NCBI GenBank assembly: GCA_035446985.1
Contig: DAOTGG010000001.1
Location: 20,084 to 84,083, forward strand
DNA: 64,000 bases
DNA from: JAQUSX01 sp035446985
GTDB lineage: Bacteria > Bacillota > Clostridia > Christensenellales > CAG-314
Reading direction: 5' to 3'
In this document: piece by piece, positions 34,296 to 42,780 of the stretch
Layout of the letters: each line of letters begins with the position of its first letter
Position numbering within the stretch: the stretch's first letter is position 1
Translations under genes and position numbers: made by a program
The notes under the pieces: generated by a model
Databases searched by the model: none
Seen by the model: the letters and a program-made list of their open reading frames with translations, nothing else
What the model was told of the DNA's origin: nothing

Positions 34296-35845
34296 TTTTA
34301 GAAACCTTAATAAAACTCGATACAAAATACAAGGATTTGCGGTTGCGAAAAACGGTATTTAACCAGCGCAAACGTACCGTTGAGTACGTTTTTTCTTTTC
34401 CCGCGCCGATGTCGGCTGTGGAAAAGGAGGACGTCAACAAGACCGCCCGCGCGTTATCTCCACACGGACTTAACGTGGAAACGAGTTTTGAAGTTGATAA
34501 TTTTGACGCAAACTCGATTAAAGACGAAATTTTGAGTTACGTTTCAAAAACTTTTCCTTCATTGTCTTACCGCAGCGAATTTGTCGTCAATTGTATAGAC
34601 GACGGAGAAAAAACTGTAAAAGCCAATTTTTGCGCCGACGAGCTTACTTGCAAGGTAATAGAACAAAACGAACTCGTTGTTCTTTTGCAAAAATATTTTG
34701 AGTCTGTAACAACGACAAAAGTTTTTTTTGATATAACGACCGTGACAAAAGAAATCGACACCGAAACTTTGCTGCAAAAAGTCGAGGCGTATCAATCCCG
34801 TGAAATAGAAATTCAACTATCAAAACCAAAACGATTTTTCACCGTCACAGATACGATTCAGCTAATCGGCAAAAGCATCGACTCGACTGCGCGTTACATA
34901 TCCGACGTTACCGCCCCAGTCAAAAACTGCGTAATTTGCGGTGCGGTCTGCAATAAAAAATGTTATCCGACCAAAAATCCAGACCTCGCAGTATGCAAAA
35001 TAGATTTAGCCGACAAAACCGGTAAATTCCCGATTGTATTCTTTGCGGGTAAAGACGCTCGAAAAAAATACGAGCTAATTTCCGACGGCGACGAACTCAT
35101 TGTTTCGGGTCCCGTCAGTATAAATAATTACAGCGGTCAGCTGGAATTAAAGGCTTACAATATTTCAAAGTGCAATATCATCGAAGAGCCTGAACAAGCG
35201 CTCGTAAGACCAGAGCCGCCCGAATACATAACAGTTTTCCCGCAAAAAATCTATTACGCCGAGCAGTTAAACCTTTTGTTTGCAAAGAGCCGAGAAAAGG
35301 GTTTTTTGGACGGAAAAGACGTGGTGGTGTTCGATTTGGAAACGACAGGTCTCAAATTTTTGCAGGACAAAATAATCGAAATCGGCGCGATAAAAATCCG
35401 CGACGGACAAATAATAGAATCTTTTTCCACGTTTATCGACCCCGAAACGGAAATACCGAGCGAAAGCACCGCAATCAATAATATAACTGATGAAATGGTG
35501 TTAGGTCAGCCGATTTTTTCCGCCGTCGTGGGAGATTTTTACAAATTTACCCGAAACAGCGTGATAGTGGCGCACAACTTGGAATTTGATTATGGTTTTT
35601 TGAAATACAACGCCGCGTTCAGCGGTTACGATTTTGATAACGAGCGTTACGATACGATAGAGCTTATGCGTAAACTTATCACAGGCGGCAAATACATAGG
35701 CAAAAAACCCGTAAATTACAAACTTGCCACAGTAGCGAAATCGCTAGGACTTGATATTGGAAACCTGCACCGCGCGCTTGACGACGCTCTTTTGACTGCC
35801 CGCGCGCTCCTAAAAATGTTTGACCATGATCCCAATTTGATATAA
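34292..35845 (+). CDS. PolC-derived protein: N-terminal, OB and DEDDh exonuclease parts only
   Basis: At the normal position of polC, between ispG and rimP, lies a 517-residue protein instead of one of about 1,430. Residues 1-180 resemble the PolC N-terminal domains, about 185-300 is an OB-fold-like region (with CVICGAVCNKKC), and 340-510 is a DEDDh 3'-5' exonuclease. The exonuclease residues are intact: D348 and E350 in FDLETTGL, D433 in HNLEFDYGFL, H493 and D498 in HRALDDA. The PHP halves and the whole polymerase palm, fingers and thumb are missing. The frame ends cleanly with TAA, then a good promoter for rimP, and no polymerase remnant follows. It is likely a working exonuclease or proofreading factor; replication must use a polymerase encoded elsewhere. 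Confidence 0.85.
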   Translation: MILETLIKLDTKYKDLRLRKTVFNQRKRTVEYVFSFPAPMSAVEKEDVNKTARALSPHGLNVETSFEVDNFDANSIKDEILSYVSKTFPSLSYRSEFVVNCIDDGEKTVKANFCADELTCKVIEQNELVVLLQKYFESVTTTKVFFDITTVTKEIDTETLLQKVEAYQSREIEIQLSKPKRFFTVTDTIQLIGKSIDSTARYISDVTAPVKNCVICGAVCNKKCYPTKNPDLAVCKIDLADKTGKFPIVFFAGKDARKKYELISDGDELIVSGPVSINNYSGQLELKAYNISKCNIIEEPEQALVRPEPPEYITVFPQKIYYAEQLNLLFAKSREKGFLDGKDVVVFDLETTGLKFLQDKIIEIGAIKIRDGQIIESFSTFIDPETEIPSESTAINNITDEMVLGQPIFSAVVGDFYKFTRNSVIVAHNLEFDYGFLKYNAAFSGYDFDNERYDTIELMRKLITGGKYIGKKPVNYKLATVAKSLGLDIGNLHRALDDALLTARALLKMFDHDPNLI

Positions 35846-35849
35846 ACGC

Positions 35850-35878
35850 TTGCATTTTTTTGGCAATTGTGATAATAT
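35850..35878 (+). promoter_or_regulatory. Sigma-A promoter of the rimP-nusA-infB operon
   Basis: TTGCAT (35850-35855) and TAATAT (35873-35878) are 17 bases apart, with TG at 35870-35871 (extended -10). The leader contains a 9-bp hairpin. Confidence 0.8.
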
Positions 35879-35905
35879 CAAGATACTTAAAGTACTTTTC
35901 TTACC

Positions 35906-35928
35906 GAGAGTGGGTTTTGCCCGCTCTC
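35906..35928 (+). promoter_or_regulatory. Leader hairpin before rimP
   Basis: GAGAGTGGG (35906-35914) pairs with CCCGCTCTC (35920-35928), one G-U pair included, around a TTTTG loop. No T-run follows, so it is a structural leader hairpin rather than a simple terminator. Confidence 0.6.
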
Positions 35929-35955
35929 AACTTATTGTAAGGAGGTAAATGTAAT

Positions 35956-36414
35956 TTGAGTAAAGTCACAGAGATGGTATACAATTTAGCGAAACCTATT
36001 GCGGACGAGTTTGGTCTTGAGCTTGTGGAAGTTAATTACGAAAAAAAACACGACGGTATGAATTTGACTTTGGTTATAGACAAAGAAGGCGGAGTGGATA
36101 TTAACGACTGCGAAAAGCTTCACAGGGCTATCGACGAACCGCTAGACCAGCTTAATCCTACCGACGATCATCCGTATATACTTAACGTTTCGTCGCCGGG
36201 ACTGGATAGACCGCTAACTAAAACTAGAGATTTTGAAAAAAATATAAATAAAACTATCATCGTAAAACTGTACGCGCCTATTAACGGCAAGAAAACGTAC
36301 ACGGGTACGCTTGTTTCATTTGACGAAACCGTCTTTACGATTGACGTTTCGGGCGAAAAAGTCACGTTCGACAGGGCGAAGACCGCCAGCGTAGTTCCTT
36401 TTATAAAATTTTAG
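35956..36414 (+). CDS. rimP: Ribosome maturation factor RimP
   Basis: The 152-residue protein assists 30S assembly. Signatures: GLELVEVNYEKKHDGMNLTL, VDINDCEKLHRAIDEPLDQ and YILNVSSPGLDRPLTKTRDF. The start is TTG (35956) with GGAGGT 10-15 bases upstream. Between them an ATG (35949) runs straight into TAA, so only the TTG can serve. It heads the operon behind a promoter and hairpin. Confidence 0.95.
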   Translation: MSKVTEMVYNLAKPIADEFGLELVEVNYEKKHDGMNLTLVIDKEGGVDINDCEKLHRAIDEPLDQLNPTDDHPYILNVSSPGLDRPLTKTRDFEKNINKTIIVKLYAPINGKKTYTGTLVSFDETVFTIDVSGEKVTFDRAKTASVVPFIKF

Positions 36415-36436
36415 CAACTGATTTGGAGGAAAATAA

Positions 36437-37636
36437 ATGATTAACAAAGATTTTTTTGCCGCTTTGGAAGATCTTGAAAATGAAAAAGGCATCGACCAAG
36501 CCGTCTTTTTGAACGCGCTTGAAGCAGCTTTGGCTATCGCATGCAAAAAAAATTACGGTGAAGCAGCCGACGTTACGGTAAAACTTAATCCCGAAAAAGC
36601 CACGATAAGAGTTTTTATGTACAAAACGGTAGTCGATGAAATCGTCGATCCCGACAAAGAAATGACGTTAACCGACGCGCAGGAGATTAAAAAAAGTTAC
36701 AAAGTCGGCGACAGAGTTATGACCGAGATTAACCCGAGAGATTTTGGACGTATCGCTGCTCAGACGGCAAAACAAGTAGTAATGAACTATCTGCACCAAG
36801 CGGAAAAAGATATCACATATAATCAATTTATTGAAAAAGAAAACGAGCTTTTAGTAGGCGTGGTTTCACGCGTAAAAGAAGACGGAACTTTGTTTGTCGA
36901 GATAGGCAAAAACCAAATGGAAGGCGTGCTTTTGCCCGCTGACCAAATACGCGGCGAGCGTTTTTTGCCCGGCGACAAAATCAAAGTTTTAGTAAAAAAA
37001 GTAAAAGAAAATACAAAAGGTCCGCAGGTTATGCTTTCTCGTTCCAGCGTTGGATTTATCAAACGCTTGTTTGAAAACGAAGTGCCTGAAATCCGCGCGG
37101 GAATAGTTGAAATCAAATCTATCGTACGCGAGGCTGGCTTCCGCACAAAAATGGCGGTATATAGTCAGGATCAGGATATCGATCCAGTTGGAGCGTGCGT
37201 AGGCAATAAGGGTGTCAGAGTTAACGCAATCGTTAACGAAATCGGCGGAGAAAAAATAGATATTATTCCTTGGAGCAACGATATTTTGGATTATATCGCA
37301 AGAGCTTTGTCTCCCGCAAAAGTTTTGATGGTGCAGGCTGACGAAAACTCAAAAGAAGCGAAAGTTATCGTTCCCGACGACAAACTTTCTTTGGCAATAG
37401 GCAAAGAAGGTCAAAACGCTCGTTTGGCGGCAAGACTTACAAACTGGAAAATAGACGTAAAATCATACAGCGTAGCTATGCAGATGGGATTATTCGACGC
37501 GGCTGATTCCGAACCGGAACCCGTTGACGCGGAACCTGACGACAATATAGACGTTTTCGACGATATTACCGAGACAGACGATATCGACGAAAACACTCAA
37601 GCGGAAGAAGAAAATAAAACAGACGACGCGGAGTAA
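36437..37636 (+). CDS. nusA: Transcription factor NusA
   Basis: The 399-residue elongation and termination factor binds RNA polymerase and RNA. N-terminal domain (1-125, FLNALEAALAIACKKNYGEA), S1 domain (about 135-200), then two KH domains (VGACVGNKGVRVNAIVNEIG and LAIGKEGQNARLAARLTNW). The final 45 residues are a strongly acidic extension. GGAGG lies 8-12 bases upstream of the ATG. Confidence 0.97.
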   Translation: MINKDFFAALEDLENEKGIDQAVFLNALEAALAIACKKNYGEAADVTVKLNPEKATIRVFMYKTVVDEIVDPDKEMTLTDAQEIKKSYKVGDRVMTEINPRDFGRIAAQTAKQVVMNYLHQAEKDITYNQFIEKENELLVGVVSRVKEDGTLFVEIGKNQMEGVLLPADQIRGERFLPGDKIKVLVKKVKENTKGPQVMLSRSSVGFIKRLFENEVPEIRAGIVEIKSIVREAGFRTKMAVYSQDQDIDPVGACVGNKGVRVNAIVNEIGGEKIDIIPWSNDILDYIARALSPAKVLMVQADENSKEAKVIVPDDKLSLAIGKEGQNARLAARLTNWKIDVKSYSVAMQMGLFDAADSEPEPVDAEPDDNIDVFDDITETDDIDENTQAEEENKTDDAE

Positions 37637-37640
37637 TATA

Positions 37641-37904
37641 ATGAAAAATATTCCGATGCGAATGTGTCTGGCTTGCAGACAAATGCAGCCCAAAAAAGAC
37701 CTTATCAGAGTTGTCAAAACTCCCGACGGCGACATTGTGGTCGATACCACAGGTAAAGCTAACGGCAGGGGAGCGTATTTATGCAAAAACGACGAATGTT
37801 TAGCAAAATGCGAAAAAACAAAAGCTATGGCAAGACAATTTGAAACGGCTATTTCGAAAAATATTTATGACCAACTAAAAGAAATTATACACAGCGAAAA
37901 ATAA
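37641..37904 (+). CDS. ylxR: YlxR-family nucleic-acid-binding protein (RnpM-like)
   Basis: The 87-residue protein has the DUF448/YlxR motifs PMRMCLACRQMQPKKDLIRV and GKANGRGAYLCKNDECLAKC. The Bacillus subtilis homologue has been linked to RNase P modulation and to glucose-dependent transcription. It sits 4 bases after nusA. The L7Ae-like gene ylxQ that usually lies between ylxR and infB is missing. Confidence 0.92.
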   Translation: MKNIPMRMCLACRQMQPKKDLIRVVKTPDGDIVVDTTGKANGRGAYLCKNDECLAKCEKTKAMARQFETAISKNIYDQLKEIIHSEK

Positions 37905-37934
37905 ACGGTTTATGTAGCGGTGGAGGTAAATGAT

Positions 37935-40616
37935 TTGACAGATAACAGCAATAACGCTCAATCCTTTGAAAATCTGAAAAAACTTAAAAGTAATACGGCT
38001 GTTAACGCCCGCAGATTTCAGCAGGATGTGGCAGGCTTAAAACAAAGACTAGACGAAGCGCGAAAATCAGCCGATATGAAAAAAACTCGGTTTGAGGAAG
38101 ATATCGCTTTGTCCCAGACGGTTAACGATACGGTTACTTCAACCGAAGTTTCTCAACCACCAAAAACTGTAGTTGAAAAAACGGAAGTTGTCCAAGTGCC
38201 GAAATCGGAAATAAAGGAAGAAAAATCCGAAACGAAACCGATTGTTAAAAGCGACGACCACAAGCACATTGCCGAGCAAAAGCCCGAACCAAAATCCGAG
38301 CAAAAGCCCGAGCAAAAAGCTCAAAAGAGCGCGCCTACAGCTTCTAATGAACGCACTTATAAGGATGAAAAGGGCAATATAAAAGTCCGCAGATTTTTGG
38401 AACCGCCTCAATTACCGCCAAAAACCAGTATCGCGCAGCAAAAACAGCCTTACGGCAAGCGTCCTCCTCAGCAACAGACGGGGCAAAGAGACAATCGCGA
38501 TAATACTAACAACAATCAAAATAGAGGTCCGAAACGTTTCGACAACAGGCCCCAGTCTCAGCAGCGTCCGCCTATGGGCAGACCTAATATGCCTATGGAT
38601 AAGGACAAAGACGCTCCGCAAAGAACAGCGTCAAAACCTCCCATCAAAAAAACATTCGGCGATATTCCCGCTACTACAAATCAACCTCAAAAAACCTTTG
38701 GAAATAAAAATAAAACTCACGAAAAAAGCAAAGAAGACCGTACTTTCAACAAAAAAGCCCTTTTGACAAAAACATATACGGGCGTTGAAGATGATGAAAG
38801 AATGATTGCGCGCCGTCCAAGACAAACCAAAAAATCAGGACGAGTAGAGCAAGTCATAAAGAAAATAGAAAAAGCCGTTATTACCACCGAAGATGTTTCA
38901 CTAAAAGTTTTGTCGGAAAAAACGGGTATTCCCGTAGCTTCGATTATTAAACAGCTGTTTAAAGAAGGTATTGTAAAAACCATTAACGACACCGTCGAAT
39001 TTTCGATTGCAGAGTACGTCGCTAGCAGTTTTGGAGTGGAATTGGAACAAAAAATTGATAAAACCGCCGAAGAAATTATCGTTAGCGGCGGCGAAGACAA
39101 CACATTGCCCGACAACACAAAACGCCCGCCGATAGTCACCGTTATGGGACACGTCGACCACGGTAAAACTTCATTGCTTGACGCGATAAGAAAAACTAAC
39201 GTTACTTCGGGCGAAGCAGGCGGAATTACGCAGCATATAGGCGCGTATACGGTAAAAATCAACGGCGAACAAATAACATTTATTGATACGCCTGGTCACG
39301 CGGCATTTACCGCTATGAGAGCGCGCGGAGCAAAAGTTACCGACGTCGCTATTATCGTAGTGGCTGCCGATGACGGCGTAATGCCCCAAACGATAGAAGC
39401 TATTAACCACGCGAAAGCGGCGGAAGTTTCCATTCTTGTCGCTATCAATAAAATGGATAAACCCACAGCCAATATAGATAAGGTCAAAAAAGAATTAGCC
39501 GACCAGGGACTTATTTCCGAAGAATGGGGCGGCGACATAATTATGGTTCCCGTATCCGCCGTAACTCGTCAAGGCATAGATTCTTTGCTTGAATCAATAT
39601 TGCTCGTAACGGAAATCAAAGATCTTAAAGCGAATCCCGAAAAACGCGCAACAGGTACCGTAATAGAATCAAAACTTGACAAAGGCAGAGGTCCTGTCGC
39701 TACCATTTTAGTACAAAACGGCACTTTACACGTCGGCGACAGCATTATCGCAGGCACGGCAACGGGCAAAATCAGAGCTATGTTCGACGATAAGGGCGCG
39801 AGAGTAAAATCAGCTTTGCCGTCTTGTCCCGTCGAAGTAATCGGCTTTTCCGAAGTTCCCGACGCGGGCGATTTCGCTTATGTTGCCGATGAAAAACTTG
39901 TCAGAAAAATGGCTGACGAACGTAAAACAAAAGTAAAAATTGAAAATACAAAAGCTATGGCGGCTATCTCTCTTGACGAGCTTTACGGCAAAATTAACGA
40001 AGGTCAGCTCAAAAATCTTAACCTTGTCGTAAAAACCGACGTTATGGGCAGTTTGGAAGCGTTAAAAGTTTCGTTAACAAAAATCGTAAGCGACGAAGTC
40101 AAAATCGCTATCAAACACGGCGGTGTAGGCGCGATTAACGAGAGCGACGTAATGCTCGCAAAGGCGTCCCAAGCTATCATTATCGGCTTTAACGTGCGTC
40201 CCGACAATCAGGCAAAAACTGCCGCTGAAAGGGAAGGCGTAGACATCAGACTTTACAACGTTATTTACGACGCAGTTGACGATATCACAAAAGCTATGAA
40301 AGGTATGCTTGCTCCAAAATTCAAAGAAACAATTCTCGGTCAAGTGGAAGTAAGAGAAACTTACCGTATAACAGGCGTAGGTACTGTCGCGGGTTCTTAT
40401 GTAACTAACGGAAAAATCACTCGAAACAGCCGCATAAGAGTTTATCGTGACAACGTCGTAGTTCACGACGGTTTCGTATTGGCGCTCAAACGTTTCAAAG
40501 ACGACGCGAAAGAAGTGGCGCAAGGGTTTGAATGCGGCGTAAGCTTAAAAGATTACAACGACATAAAACCCGGAGACGTATTTGAAGCGTATACGATGGA
40601 AGAAATAGAACAATAA
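37935..40616 (+). CDS. infB: Translation initiation factor IF-2
   Basis: The 893-residue GTPase places initiator tRNA on the 30S subunit. A disordered Lys/Gln/Pro-rich N-terminus (about 1-300) precedes the IF2_N module (about 315-365) and the GTPase with G1 GHVDHGKTSLLDAI, G3 DTPGHAAFTAMRARG and G4 NKMD, then domains II, C1 and C2. I start at TTG 37935, behind GTGGAGG at 37920-37926. The GTG of that ribosome site is also in frame but cannot be the start. An ATG at 37930 hits TGA after one codon, the same design as at rimP. Confidence 0.96.
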   Translation: MTDNSNNAQSFENLKKLKSNTAVNARRFQQDVAGLKQRLDEARKSADMKKTRFEEDIALSQTVNDTVTSTEVSQPPKTVVEKTEVVQVPKSEIKEEKSETKPIVKSDDHKHIAEQKPEPKSEQKPEQKAQKSAPTASNERTYKDEKGNIKVRRFLEPPQLPPKTSIAQQKQPYGKRPPQQQTGQRDNRDNTNNNQNRGPKRFDNRPQSQQRPPMGRPNMPMDKDKDAPQRTASKPPIKKTFGDIPATTNQPQKTFGNKNKTHEKSKEDRTFNKKALLTKTYTGVEDDERMIARRPRQTKKSGRVEQVIKKIEKAVITTEDVSLKVLSEKTGIPVASIIKQLFKEGIVKTINDTVEFSIAEYVASSFGVELEQKIDKTAEEIIVSGGEDNTLPDNTKRPPIVTVMGHVDHGKTSLLDAIRKTNVTSGEAGGITQHIGAYTVKINGEQITFIDTPGHAAFTAMRARGAKVTDVAIIVVAADDGVMPQTIEAINHAKAAEVSILVAINKMDKPTANIDKVKKELADQGLISEEWGGDIIMVPVSAVTRQGIDSLLESILLVTEIKDLKANPEKRATGTVIESKLDKGRGPVATILVQNGTLHVGDSIIAGTATGKIRAMFDDKGARVKSALPSCPVEVIGFSEVPDAGDFAYVADEKLVRKMADERKTKVKIENTKAMAAISLDELYGKINEGQLKNLNLVVKTDVMGSLEALKVSLTKIVSDEVKIAIKHGGVGAINESDVMLAKASQAIIIGFNVRPDNQAKTAAEREGVDIRLYNVIYDAVDDITKAMKGMLAPKFKETILGQVEVRETYRITGVGTVAGSYVTNGKITRNSRIRVYRDNVVVHDGFVLALKRFKDDAKEVAQGFECGVSLKDYNDIKPGDVFEAYTMEEIEQ

Positions 40617-40623
40617 TCAAAAA

Positions 40624-40986
40624 ATGAGTAATATCAGAGTTGAAAAACTAAATTCGGAATTTCAAAGAAATATTTACGAAATTTTGTCAACAAAAGTCAA
40701 AGACCCGAGACTTACCGAAATTTTTTCGGTAACAAAAGTGTCTTGCGACAAAGAGTTGACATACGCAAAAGTATACGTAAGTATTTTTTCAGTCGACGCG
40801 GACAAGGCAAAATCGACATTTGAAGCGATAAAATCATCTGTCGGCTACGTTCGTCATTCGCTGTTAAAAGCTATGCGTATACGCTCCGTGCCTGAGTTAG
40901 ATTTTGTATTGGACGAAACGCTTGATGAAGGCGACAAAATCGAAAGGATATTGAATGAAATCAAAAACGGTCAAAACGGTATCTGA
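40624..40986 (+). CDS. rbfA: Ribosome-binding factor A
   Basis: The 120-residue KH-like protein acts in 16S rRNA 5' maturation and cold adaptation. Signatures: RVEKLNSEFQRNIYEIL, VKDPRLTEIFSVTKVSCDKE, AKVYVSIFS and VRHSLLKAMRIRSVPELDF. It begins 7 bases after infB without a clear ribosome site, and its end overlaps nrnA by 32 bases, an unusually long overlap. Confidence 0.94.
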   Translation: MSNIRVEKLNSEFQRNIYEILSTKVKDPRLTEIFSVTKVSCDKELTYAKVYVSIFSVDADKAKSTFEAIKSSVGYVRHSLLKAMRIRSVPELDFVLDETLDEGDKIERILNEIKNGQNGI

Positions 40987-41935
40987 GCTTGCCCCGATAT
41001 TTAATAATAACAAGTCTTTCGCGCTGTTTTGTCACACACAACCAGACGGAGATACGGTTGGCTCAGCGCTGGCGTTGGCTTTTGCCCTTAGAAAAATAGG
41101 CAAAACAGCCGACGTCTTTTGCGATGAAGACATTGGCGAAAAATTGAAAACTTTTGTTCCGAAAGGCGAGATCAAATCCGTTTTGACGAACGAAAAATAT
41201 GACGTGTACGTTTCTGTCGACTGCGCAGACCCAAGCCGTCTTGGCAATTTTGAATCGGATTTTATCCGCGCTAAAGAAACTGTCGCCATTGACCATCATA
41301 TGGGCAGACCTTTTGCCAAGTACAGCTATATTGGCGATTTTTCCAGCACAGCCGAAATTATTTATTCGTTAATTTTATCTTTAAAAATAGATTTAGATTG
41401 TCAAATTTCCACATTTCTGTATATAGGGGTAATAACCGATACAGGCAATTTTATGCACTCAAATACAAATTCCAATACTTTTGCCGTAGCAAGCGAATTG
41501 ACTAAACACGGCGTAAAAATCCCTCAGCTTTGCCGTGTTTTTTTCCGTGACACAACTATTGGGAAAGCAAAACTTATGGGTAAAATTTTGTCGAGAATGC
41601 GTTGTTATTACGACGACAGATTTTGCCTTATTTACGTACTCGAAAAAGATTTGCAGGAATTCAATCTTACGCAGGACGCCGCAAAAAATATAGTCGACAA
41701 TGCCATTAACGTAAAAACCGCTTTGGTAGGGGTTTCGCTGGTAGAATCGGGCGAAAACACTTTCAGAGTGAGCATACGTGGAAAAGATTTTGAAATACGC
41801 TCGATTGCCGAACGTTTCGGCGGCGGCGGACACAAATACGCCTCTGGCTGCGTTATTTGCGGATTTTTTGAGGACGTGGTGGACAAGCTCGTGCGATACG
41901 TCGGGGAAAGATTTGAAGAAGAGAAAATTATATGA
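40955..41935 (+). CDS. nrnA: DHH/DHHA1 phosphoesterase NrnA (nanoRNase / pAp phosphatase)
   Basis: The 326-residue enzyme degrades short oligoribonucleotides and often 3'-phosphoadenosine 5'-phosphate. Metal motifs: CHTQPDGDTVGSALALA, DVYVSVDCADPSRLG and the name-giving DHHMGRPF; the DHHA1 half ends with FGGGGHKYASGC. Order rbfA-nrnA-truB-ribF is conserved in Bacillota. It ends in a 4-base overlap with truB. Confidence 0.95.
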   Translation: MKSKTVKTVSELAPIFNNNKSFALFCHTQPDGDTVGSALALAFALRKIGKTADVFCDEDIGEKLKTFVPKGEIKSVLTNEKYDVYVSVDCADPSRLGNFESDFIRAKETVAIDHHMGRPFAKYSYIGDFSSTAEIIYSLILSLKIDLDCQISTFLYIGVITDTGNFMHSNTNSNTFAVASELTKHGVKIPQLCRVFFRDTTIGKAKLMGKILSRMRCYYDDRFCLIYVLEKDLQEFNLTQDAAKNIVDNAINVKTALVGVSLVESGENTFRVSIRGKDFEIRSIAERFGGGGHKYASGCVICGFFEDVVDKLVRYVGERFEEEKII

Positions 41936-42780
41936 ACGGATTTATAAACGTTTGCAAGCCCGTTGATATGACCGCATCCGACGTTGTCGTAAAAATCCGC
42001 CGACTTACAAACTCAAAAACGGGACATTTTGGCACGTTGGACCCCGGAGCCGCGGGAGTTTTACCAATAGGCGTTGGAAAAGGCGTAAAATTATTTAATT
42101 TTTTAATCGACAAATCAAAAACATATAGAGCAAATTTCACTTTTGGCGTAATTACCGACACGCTGGATTCTTACGGCAAAATCATTGAAACAAGCGACAA
42201 TATACCTACTGTAAAAGATATAAATCTTGCTCTAAGTTCTTTTTTGGGCGAAATTCCCCAAATGCCGCCACAATATTCCGCGAAAAGCGTGAACGGAGTG
42301 AGAGCTTATAAATTGGCACGAAAGGGCGAAACCGCCGAACTCACGCCGAAAAAAGTCACGGTAACAAAATTCGAGTTAATAGGGCAGACGGACGAAAAAA
42401 CTTTTTCTTTTGACATAGAATGCGGCGCGGGAACGTATATTCGCGCGCTTGCCCGCGATTTAGCGCAAAAACTTGATACCGTCGCTTATATGAGTTCGCT
42501 TATACGACTTTCATCGGGAGCATTTAATATAGAAGATTCTTATACGCTTGACGAATTAAACAGCGACATCGAAGCAAAATTACTGCCGCTCGATTATCCT
42601 CTCTTTAGCGTAGAAAAAATAGATTTTGACATTAGTTATTACAAACTGTTGGCAAACGGAGTAAAATTTTCACACCCGTCTTTTAACGGCTACAAAAGAA
42701 TATATTGCGACAACGTTTTTTTTGGTTTAGCCAGCTGCAAGGACGAACGTTTAGTTTTGGAGTACAATCTCGCTTTATGA
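41932..42780 (+). CDS. truB: tRNA pseudouridine-55 synthase TruB
   Basis: The 282-residue enzyme makes pseudouridine 55 in the T-loop of tRNA. The catalytic Asp lies in GHFGTLDPGAAGVLPIGVG. Others: KTYRANFTFGVITDTLDSYG, PPQYSAKSVNGVRAYKLAR and CGAGTYIRALARDLA. It overlaps nrnA (4 bases) and ribF (ATGA). Confidence 0.97.
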   Translation: MNGFINVCKPVDMTASDVVVKIRRLTNSKTGHFGTLDPGAAGVLPIGVGKGVKLFNFLIDKSKTYRANFTFGVITDTLDSYGKIIETSDNIPTVKDINLALSSFLGEIPQMPPQYSAKSVNGVRAYKLARKGETAELTPKKVTVTKFELIGQTDEKTFSFDIECGAGTYIRALARDLAQKLDTVAYMSSLIRLSSGAFNIEDSYTLDELNSDIEAKLLPLDYPLFSVEKIDFDISYYKLLANGVKFSHPSFNGYKRIYCDNVFFGLASCKDERLVLEYNLAL

